DNA from: an uncultured Bacteroidales bacterium | GTDB lineage: Bacteria; Bacteroidota; Bacteroidia; Bacteroidales; UBA932 | Length of the DNA stretch: 11,384 nucleotides | Assembly: GCA_946408295.1 (NCBI GenBank) | Contig: CAMJRT010000022.1 | Location: forward strand, 1 to 11,384 | Direction: 5' to 3' | Part shown: in pieces, positions 6,333-11,384 of the stretch | Layout of the letters: every line of letters starts with the position of its first letter | Numbering within the stretch: position 1 is the first letter of the stretch | Notes under the pieces: model-generated | Databases searched by the model: none | Told to the model about the DNA's origin: nothing | Seen by the model: only the letters and a program-made list of their open reading frames with translations | Position numbers and translations under genes: made by a program

Positions 6333-7900
6333 TAGGTAAAGGAAGGATCCCCCGTCTCCAAATAATCTGTATCGTCATCCAACGGTCTCGAATTCATGGA
6401 AGACTCGGAAATGGTTTCTTCCTGAGAGGCCTGCTCCGTCACAAAACGAGCGTCTTGTGCATCGGTAAAACGGGCCTCCGAATCATGGAAAATCAGTTTG
6501 ACCGTGCCGATTTCGCCGTTACGATGCTTGGCGATAATCAAGTCTGTATCCCCTTTTGTCGCATCGTCCGGCCCCAGCCCCTGGTAGTCGAGACGATTGA
6601 GGAACAAGACCATATCGGCATCCTGCTCGATGGAACCGGACTCACGCAAGTCGCTCAGTTGCGGACGGTTGTTGCTCTTTTCCCGCTGGACGGCGTTACG
6701 ACTGAGCTGGGACAGGGCGATGATGGGAATATCCATCTCCTTGGCCGTCGCCTTGAGGGTACGCGAAATGGCGGCCACTTCCTGCTCGCGAAAACCTCGC
6801 AACTCCGGAGGCCCCTGCATCAACTGTAAATAATCCACCACCACCAGACGGACGCCTTTCTGCTTGACCAGTTTCTTGACTTTGCTGCGGAATTCCATCA
6901 CCGGGAGGGAGGGGGTATCGTCAATGTAAAGCGGTGCCTGGGTAAGTGCGGCAATCGATTTTTCCAACTGGTCCCACTCGCCCATCTGCAATTTGGTACC
7001 GCCCTTAATTTTCATCGCATCGAGGTGGCTTTCGGAGGTCATCAGACGCTTCACCAATTGCTTGGCCGGCATCTCCAACGAGAATACCGCCACGGGAACG
7101 TGGTGATCGACGGCCGCGTTGCGGGCAATATTGAGCGCGAAAGCGGTCTTGCCCACGGAAGGACGGGCAGCCAGAATAATCATATCGGAAGCCTGGAAGC
7201 CCAGGGTAATCTCGTCCAGGCTATGGAATCCGGAAGGAACGCCGGTATAGCGGTCGGTAGCACTTTGGGCTGCCTCGATATCATCCATCGCTTCCCGGAT
7301 AACCTGGGCGATGGTTTGGGCTTCTTTGGTGACATTGTGGTCAATGGCGTTGAAAATCTCCGTCTGCGCCAGGGAGATAAGGTCCTCCATATTGACGGCA
7401 TCGTCGTACGCCGTTCCCAGAATCTTGAGGGTGGCGCCAATCAATTCACGCTGGATGAATTTCTGCTGGACGATGTTGCAATAGTACTCCAGCATCGCAC
7501 CGGCCGTGATGTTGTCGGTCAGCGCGGCCAGCCATTCCACCCCTCCAATTTCGTCTAGGGCGACGACCTCCATTTCCTTGCCGTCTTCTTTCTTGACGAG
7601 TTTGAGCGCGGCCAGTTTCTGGGAAACGGTCGTCAAATCGACGGGACGGTGGGTGTTGAACAACTCTTTGACCGTCTCATAGACAATCCGGTGCCGCTGA
7701 TCGTAGAAAGCGCGCCCATCGGGAATCATCGCGAGCACATCTTCCACACATTCATAGTCAAGCAGCAACGAGGCCAGAACAGAACGCTCAAAATCAAGAG
7801 CTTGGGGTGGTGTCTTTCCCATCCCAAGCCCAACTTCCTCTATTTTTGCGGACAAATCAGCCCGCCGAGGTTTCGCCTTGGCCAACGTCGTTTTCGCCAT
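6332..7900 (-). CDS. dnaB: Replicative DNA helicase DnaB
   Basis: Hexameric ATP-driven helicase that unwinds DNA at the replication fork. It has 522 residues. The N-terminal helical domain begins PPQALDFERSVLASLLLD (31-48) and contains VDLTTVSQKL (87-96). A linker region follows, and the RecA-like motor begins about residue 218 with TGVPSGFHSLDEIT. Walker A is ARPSVGKT (245-252, Lys251), SLEMP is at 274-278, the Walker B segment VVVDYLQLM is at 353-361 (Asp356), QLSR is at 398-401, DLRESGSIEQDAD is at 417-429, and KHRNGE (458-463) includes the arginine-finger region. The acidic C-terminal tail (from about 490) is not conserved. A short insertion (about 103-117) lengthens the N-domain. It follows the zinc-ribbon gene by 15 nt and its TAA overlaps the next gene's ATG, placing it in one transcript with the rnf genes. 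Confidence 0.98.
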   Translation of the reverse strand: MAKTTLAKAKPRRADLSAKIEEVGLGMGKTPPQALDFERSVLASLLLDYECVEDVLAMIPDGRAFYDQRHRIVYETVKELFNTHRPVDLTTVSQKLAALKLVKKEDGKEMEVVALDEIGGVEWLAALTDNITAGAMLEYYCNIVQQKFIQRELIGATLKILGTAYDDAVNMEDLISLAQTEIFNAIDHNVTKEAQTIAQVIREAMDDIEAAQSATDRYTGVPSGFHSLDEITLGFQASDMIILAARPSVGKTAFALNIARNAAVDHHVPVAVFSLEMPAKQLVKRLMTSESHLDAMKIKGGTKLQMGEWDQLEKSIAALTQAPLYIDDTPSLPVMEFRSKVKKLVKQKGVRLVVVDYLQLMQGPPELRGFREQEVAAISRTLKATAKEMDIPIIALSQLSRNAVQREKSNNRPQLSDLRESGSIEQDADMVLFLNRLDYQGLGPDDATKGDTDLIIAKHRNGEIGTVKLIFHDSEARFTDAQDARFVTEQASQEETISESSMNSRPLDDDTDYLETGDPSFT

Positions 7901-7915
7901 TGTCGATTCTTGAAT

Positions 7916-8725
7916 TTATTGTTCTTTGTTGACCAGAATACGACCGCAATACTCGCAAATGACCACTTTTTTGCCGGAACGAATCTCTACCAGGCGCTGG
8001 GGCGGAATAATGTGCATACATCCACCGCAGGCATTGGCATGATAAATTCCGACGACGGCCAGATGATTGCTGTTGCTTTCGCGGATACGGTCATAAGCCA
8101 CCATGGTCCGTTCGTCGATCCGGGAGGCGCAAGCGGCCCTCTTGGCTTGCAGGACCTCTTCTTCCTTCGCGGTGGATGCGATGATTGTCTCCAAATCGGC
8201 CTGCTTGGCGGCCAGATCTTCGGCAATGATATTCCGCTTCTCGGATGTGATTTCCAAGCGCTCTTTCATCGTATTGATGGCAAGCTTAGCCTCGTCGATG
8301 CGCTTTTTGGCAATCTGGATGAGCAAATCCTGGTTTTCAATCTCTTTGTTGATGGCATCATACTCGCGGCTGTTCTGAATCTGGTTTTCCTGGGCCCTGT
8401 ATTTTTCGAGCGTGGCCTCGCCGTCCACGATGGCCGCTTTGTTACGGGCAATGGAACTCATCTGCTCGTCAATGGCCGCGTTGATATTGGCCATCTTGCC
8501 GTCAATTTGCTCCAGTTCCTTCTCCAGGGTCTGCACTTCAAGGGGAAGTTCACCGCGCAAACGCACCAGACGGTCAATGGCGGTATCCGTCGATTGAAGC
8601 TGATAGAGAATATCCAGTTTTTCTGAGACGGAGTCCGCCGAATCGGCAAAATTTTTCCCGAGGGATACAAAAGTTTCTCTTTTGTCAATCGGAGTTTCTT
8701 TTGTTTTAGTCTTTTTCGTAGCCAT
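7916..8725 (-). CDS. Coiled-coil C4-type zinc-ribbon protein (DUF164/CdsZ-FlgZ-like)
   Basis: A 269-residue protein of the widespread family that includes Helicobacter HP0958 (FlgZ) and Chlamydia CdsZ. These have a long antiparallel coiled coil followed by a four-cysteine zinc ribbon and act as chaperone or adaptor proteins, but the role in Bacteroidetes is unknown. Seen here: a lysine/threonine-rich N-terminal extension (1-20), a heptad-rich coiled coil (about 33-200) containing the family hallmark NSREYDAINKEIE (118-130), and a zinc ribbon with CGGC (Cys233, 236) and CEYC (Cys257, 260). The sequence IYHANACGGCMHIIPPQ is typical of the family. It is the first gene after the promoter at 8755-8785, with an estimated leader of about 25 nt, and dnaB follows 15 nt after its stop. 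Zinc binding is inferred from the cysteines; a nucleic-acid or membrane-export role would be guesswork. Confidence 0.88.
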   Translation of the reverse strand: MATKKTKTKETPIDKRETFVSLGKNFADSADSVSEKLDILYQLQSTDTAIDRLVRLRGELPLEVQTLEKELEQIDGKMANINAAIDEQMSSIARNKAAIVDGEATLEKYRAQENQIQNSREYDAINKEIENQDLLIQIAKKRIDEAKLAINTMKERLEITSEKRNIIAEDLAAKQADLETIIASTAKEEEVLQAKRAACASRIDERTMVAYDRIRESNSNHLAVVGIYHANACGGCMHIIPPQRLVEIRSGKKVVICEYCGRILVNKEQ

Positions 8726-8754
8726 ATCGTATTATATTATATTTTCGAGAACCG

Positions 8755-8785
8755 CAAAGATAGAAATTTTCGTGGACTTCACAAA
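8755..8785 (-). promoter_or_regulatory. Bacteroidetes-type promoter for the zinc-ribbon/dnaB/rnf unit
   Basis: Read on the minus strand, a -33 box TTTG (8785-8782) is followed after exactly 19 nt by a -7 box TATCTTTG (8762-8755). This matches the established Bacteroides consensus TTTG-(19-21 nt)-TAnnTTTG at every specified position. Transcription would start near 8750, giving a leader of about 25 nt before the ATG at 8725. The intervening DNA is AT-rich (TATAATATAATA near 8730-8743), unlike the GC-rich genes around it. The -33 box overlaps the last codons of the MerR gene. Confidence 0.8.
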
Positions 8786-9096
8786 GATTTTCTCACTTCT
8801 TCCAGTTCTTTCCGAAGGGATTCAAGGGTTTGACGCAACTGGGTACGATGGGAAACTTCTTTTTTATCGGATTTCAAGCGGGCGGCCGCTCCGTCCAACG
8901 TCATTCCGCATTCTTTGATAAGATAATGCAGTTGGCGCAGGATATCCAGTTGTTCCGGCGTGTAATATCGGTTGCCCCGGGCATTGCGCTTCGGGTCCAG
9001 CAGATGCGGAAAATAATTGGTCCAGTAACGCACCAGCGTGACGCTTTCACCCAGTTCGTTTGCCACTTCTCCTATAGCATAATAAAGTTTTTCCAT
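8779..9096 (-). CDS. Short MerR-family transcriptional regulator
   Basis: A 105-residue winged-helix DNA-binding protein. YYAIGEVANELGESVTLVRYWTNYF (about 5-29) forms the MerR helix-turn-helix, followed by the wing RNARGNRYYTPEQLDIL (37-53) and the two helices HYLIKECGMTLDGAAARLK (57-75) that normally bend the promoter DNA. The last 25 residues form a charged coiled coil suited to dimerisation. There is no effector-binding domain and no cluster of metal-binding cysteines, so the inducing signal, if any, cannot be guessed. Genes like this commonly sit beside M23 peptidase genes in Bacteroidetes. It is 34 nt downstream of the M23 gene; that gap is AT-rich with dyad symmetry, so autoregulation is possible. 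The promoter of the next unit overlaps its 3' end. Confidence 0.9.
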   Translation of the reverse strand: MEKLYYAIGEVANELGESVTLVRYWTNYFPHLLDPKRNARGNRYYTPEQLDILRQLHYLIKECGMTLDGAAARLKSDKKEVSHRTQLRQTLESLRKELEEVRKSL

Positions 9097-9100
9097 ATCG

Positions 9101-9128
9101 ATAACTATTTAATTTTCTGTTATATAAC
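9101..9128. promoter_or_regulatory. AT-rich dyad upstream of the MerR gene, possible operator
   Basis: The 34-nt gap between the M23 stop and the MerR start contains a perfect 10-bp palindrome GTTATATAAC at 9119-9128. It also contains a wider dyad, ATAAC at 9101-9105 against GTTAT at 9119-9123. MerR proteins often bind such dyads in their own promoters. I found no convincing TAnnTTTG box here, so this may be a weak or read-through-dependent site, or simply AT-rich spacer. Confidence 0.3.
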
Positions 9129-9130
9129 CG

Positions 9131-10093
9131 CTAATCCATGGAACGTCCCGTGCTGGCGGAAAGAATGACCATATCGGCATACTCATCCGGCATCAGATCT
9201 TTGAAAAAATAGGAAACAGGATCCAAAGTCAGGGTATCGCGCATGATTTCATAATGTAAATGCGGAGCAAAAGAGTTGCCGGACATACCGACGGTCGCTA
9301 TCACCTGTCCTTTTTTTACCCGCATTCCCTGACGTACTTTGATTTCGGACAGGTGGGCATAACTGGTACGATACCCTCCGGCGTGTTCGATGATGACCTG
9401 GTTGCCCTGCTTCTTGCGCGAGTGTATCACCCGGGAAACCACTCCGTCCGCGACACAAAGCACCGGGTCGCCCGAAGCGGCCATCATATCCAGACCGTAA
9501 TGGGTGGTCGGCACGTGGGTGAACGGACTGACCTTCGTTCCCACGCCGGCGCCGGTCCGGACATAACTGAAATCCTCCAGCGGCAATTGCATCGGCGGGC
9601 ATACAAAAGAGGGAGAGGAAACGAGTTCATAAATCCGGTGAAAATTCGCCTCAATGCTCCGCGTACGATCTTCGTTGCGGGCAATCCGTCGGGCCGTATT
9701 GGCCTCCAGCGTCTTTTCTTCCAGACTGTCCCCAAGTTCCAGCAAGGAAACTTTTGCCATCCGGCTGTCGAAAGGAGCGTTGGTGTGGAAAATCTTCTCG
9801 TACAGACGGTCATCCCTGCCTTCCAGTCCCGAAGTCACGTCTTCCAGCCGTTCCAAACGGACGACCATCTCCTCATAGCGTTTTGCGTAAGCGCCATTCT
9901 CGCTCTTGAGTTGTTTTTCCACATCCGTATCTATTAAAAAAGCGAAGATGAGGTAGTACACGAGCGAAAGAGACACCGTCACCACCAGGAACAACAGGAT
10001 CTTCATCAGCACGTCCGTCACGGTCAGTCGCTTCTCCCGGACTTGAAAATCTCCGTCCAGTTTATAGGTTGGCTTGTGCTTAAACTTGAACAT
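9131..10093 (-). CDS. Membrane-anchored M23 (LytM-type) metallopeptidase, downstream copy
   Basis: Zinc endopeptidase of the lysostaphin/LytM family, expected to cut peptidoglycan cross-bridges in the periplasm or to activate amidases. The 320 residues comprise a basic cytoplasmic N-terminus (1-28), one membrane helix (about 31-54), a coiled-coil stalk (about 58-160) and the LytM domain (about 180-296). Metal ligands His198 and Asp202 lie in HYGLD, with His280 in HLHYEI (278-283); catalytic histidines are His247 (YAHLSE) and His278. All are present, so it looks active. The C-terminal tail contains DEYADMV (303-309). It starts 4 nt after the stop of a paralogue with the same architecture, and the MerR gene follows after 34 nt. 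The ATG at 10093 places a Lys-rich stretch directly before the membrane helix, as expected. Confidence 0.93.
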   Translation of the reverse strand: MFKFKHKPTYKLDGDFQVREKRLTVTDVLMKILLFLVVTVSLSLVYYLIFAFLIDTDVEKQLKSENGAYAKRYEEMVVRLERLEDVTSGLEGRDDRLYEKIFHTNAPFDSRMAKVSLLELGDSLEEKTLEANTARRIARNEDRTRSIEANFHRIYELVSSPSFVCPPMQLPLEDFSYVRTGAGVGTKVSPFTHVPTTHYGLDMMAASGDPVLCVADGVVSRVIHSRKKQGNQVIIEHAGGYRTSYAHLSEIKVRQGMRVKKGQVIATVGMSGNSFAPHLHYEIMRDTLTLDPVSYFFKDLMPDEYADMVILSASTGRSMD

Positions 10094-10097
10094 CTTC

Positions 10098-11135
10098 CTA
10101 TTTTTTCCGTTTGTGGATGGTCTTGCGGTCCTTGTGAACCGGCTGAATCAAGTCAGAAGAGAGTCCTGTCTGTTCTTCCCGCGCCTTAACCATCTGCGCA
10201 TATTCATCCAGCGGAATCTCCATATCCATATAATTGACAGGATTGACATAATTGCCTTTGTACATCACCTCGTAATGCAGGTGCGGACCGGTGGATTTCC
10301 CGCTGTTGCCGCTTTGGGCGATACAATCCCCCCGGCAGACTTTCTGGCCGGGCTGGACCAGAATCATTTTCAAGTGGGCATAGCGGGTCTTATAACCAAA
10401 CCCGTGATTGATAACCAACGAATTGCCATAACCGAACAACTCGTTGCGCACCGATTCCACCGTCCCGTCTCCAACGGCATATATCGAATTGCCCGGATCC
10501 ATCGCAAAGTCCTGGCCCGTGTGCATTTTCATATAGTGATAGAGCGGGTCGCTGCGATGGCCGAAAGGGCTGGACATACGGAAGCGGATACCGGGATAAA
10601 AGGGCGGAATGGCCGGCACACAAGCGGCAATATCTCCGCTGTGCCGGGCCATCTGATCCACTTCGTCGTACGACTTACTCTGAACATAAGCCATCTTGGT
10701 CAACAAATCCAGTTCCTTGACATTGTTGTACAAATGCCCGCTGTGGTCGCTCGCCCGCAATTCGGCATAGCGATTGATACCCCCCAGGCCCGACAGACGC
10801 TCTTCCCGACTGATTTCCGTCATTCCGAAGATGGTCCGGTACACCCCGTCGTCGCGCAGGCTGAGGGCATCGAGCCGACGGCGGCAATCCTCCATCTGCG
10901 AAGCCATGATAGCCATTTTTCCACTCCACTCCGCATTGCGTTTTTTCAAAAAGGTGGTCTTGGGCAATTCGAGGCCCAAAACTCCCGCATAAAGCCAAAG
11001 ATAAAAGACAGCGACAAGAAGGCTTCCCAGTAAAAAAAGGAAAAAGCGGCCGGCGCGCTCCCGCCAGGTAACCACCTGCTCGCGATAATCGAGCGTGCCC
11101 GGGTCGAAGACATATATCTTGCTCTTCTTGCCCAT
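10098..11135 (-). CDS. Membrane-anchored M23 (LytM-type) metallopeptidase, upstream copy
   Basis: A second zinc endopeptidase of the LytM family, with 345 residues. Layout: cytoplasmic N-terminus rich in Arg/Lys (1-30), membrane helix (about 31-53), coiled-coil or helical stalk (about 58-165), LytM domain (about 180-302) and a basic tail ending KTIHKRKK. Metal ligands are His205 and Asp209 in HTGQD and His287 in HLHYEV (285-290); catalytic histidines are His254 (YAHLKM) and His285. It is paralogous to the next gene: both share RDD/DD-xx-Y-xx-IF at about residue 95-103, the same domain order and a DEYAxMV tail. The ATG at 11135 lies 3 nt after the fmt stop, so the two are probably co-transcribed. 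The target bond is not deducible. Confidence 0.93.
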   Translation of the reverse strand: MGKKSKIYVFDPGTLDYREQVVTWRERAGRFFLFLLGSLLVAVFYLWLYAGVLGLELPKTTFLKKRNAEWSGKMAIMASQMEDCRRRLDALSLRDDGVYRTIFGMTEISREERLSGLGGINRYAELRASDHSGHLYNNVKELDLLTKMAYVQSKSYDEVDQMARHSGDIAACVPAIPPFYPGIRFRMSSPFGHRSDPLYHYMKMHTGQDFAMDPGNSIYAVGDGTVESVRNELFGYGNSLVINHGFGYKTRYAHLKMILVQPGQKVCRGDCIAQSGNSGKSTGPHLHYEVMYKGNYVNPVNYMDMEIPLDEYAQMVKAREEQTGLSSDLIQPVHKDRKTIHKRKK

Positions 11136-11138
11136 CGC

Positions 11139-11384
11139 TTAACTCAGGCGCACCGCCTTGTATTGTTCCGGTTCGTGGAAACCGCGCAAAAATTCCGCGA
11201 TGCCCATCCGGCTCTTGCCGGAAAGTTGCACCTCGGTCAAATCGGCCCAGCCGTCCGCACAAGCAATGCTCAGAACAGTCTTTCCATCGCTGGAAATCGT
11301 TCCGGGCGCAGGGCGCCCACCCTCCGCCGGTCCGAAAGGACGGACCCGGGCAAAGAAAATCTTCAGGCTGCGCGGGGGCTTGCC
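11139..11384 (-). CDS. fmt: Methionyl-tRNA formyltransferase, C-terminal 81 residues (5' part outside window)
   Basis: Only the C-terminal tRNA-binding (OB-like) domain is in the window. The reading frame is open from the right edge to a TAA at 11139. Recognisable elements are PGTISSDGKTVLSIACADGW (window residues 27-46) and QLSGKSRMGIAEFLRGF (53-69), ending in EPEQYKAVRLS. This pattern of GTI, DGKTxLxIACADGW and LxGKxRMxxxxFLRGF is characteristic of Fmt, which formylates initiator Met-tRNA using 10-formyl-tetrahydrofolate. The catalytic Rossmann domain lies beyond the window. The upstream M23 gene copy begins 3 nt after the stop. The call rests on the C-terminal domain alone, but the match is strong. 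Confidence 0.9.
   Translation of the reverse strand, partial: GKPPRSLKIFFARVRPFGPAEGGRPAPGTISSDGKTVLSIACADGWADLTEVQLSGKSRMGIAEFLRGFHEPEQYKAVRLS

Overview
The window is a compact, GC-rich stretch of a bacterial chromosome in which every gene I can support lies on the minus strand. It most likely comes from the Bacteroidota, probably a high-GC member of the order Bacteroidales (Alistipes-like or a related uncultured gut lineage). Three things point there: a perfect match to the Bacteroides-type promoter (TTTG, 19 nt, TAnnTTTG) upstream of the zinc-ribbon gene; near absence of Shine-Dalgarno sequences; and protein sequences (RnfB with extra clusters, a two-helix RseC relative, DnaB with an ARPSVGKT Walker A) that resemble Bacteroidales homologues. 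The genus-level placement is inference.

In transcription order, from high to low coordinates: the 3' end of fmt (11384-11139); two tandem, clearly paralogous membrane-anchored M23 peptidases (11135-10098 and 10093-9131); and a short MerR-type regulator (9096-8779). These are separated by 3, 4 and 34 nt. A strong promoter at 8785-8755 then starts a second unit: a coiled-coil C4 zinc-ribbon protein (8725-7916), replicative helicase dnaB (7900-6332), a shortened RseC-like membrane protein (6332-6033) and the complete six-subunit Rnf complex in the order rnfB, C, D, G, E, A (6036-896). The unit ends with a UDP-glucuronate 4-epimerase-like sugar-nucleotide epimerase that runs off the left edge (883-1).

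From dnaB to rnfE the genes are joined by 1-8 nt overlaps or a 1-nt gap, so translation is probably coupled along the chain. The one break is between rnfE and rnfA. There a 119-bp element with perfect 24-bp inverted ends (1515-1633) fills the intergenic space. It looks like a miniature mobile or dispersed repeat and could fold into a long hairpin in the rnf mRNA.

Functionally, the Rnf genes encode an ion-pumping ferredoxin:NAD+ oxidoreductase of the inner membrane. RnfB and RnfC carry the iron-sulfur clusters, RnfD and RnfG the covalently bound flavins, and RnfA and RnfE the paired membrane cysteines. The other genes serve unrelated housekeeping roles: initiator-tRNA formylation, cell-wall hydrolysis, replication and surface sugar synthesis. 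I see no CRISPR array, tRNA, rRNA, phage genes or transposase, and no clear new multi-gene system. The most unusual items are the inverted-repeat element inside the rnf operon, the N-terminally shortened RseC-like protein wedged between dnaB and rnfB, and the transcriptional link of dnaB to the Rnf complex. No gene-free stretch exceeds 300 bases; the longest is 1499-1641, occupied mostly by the repeat.
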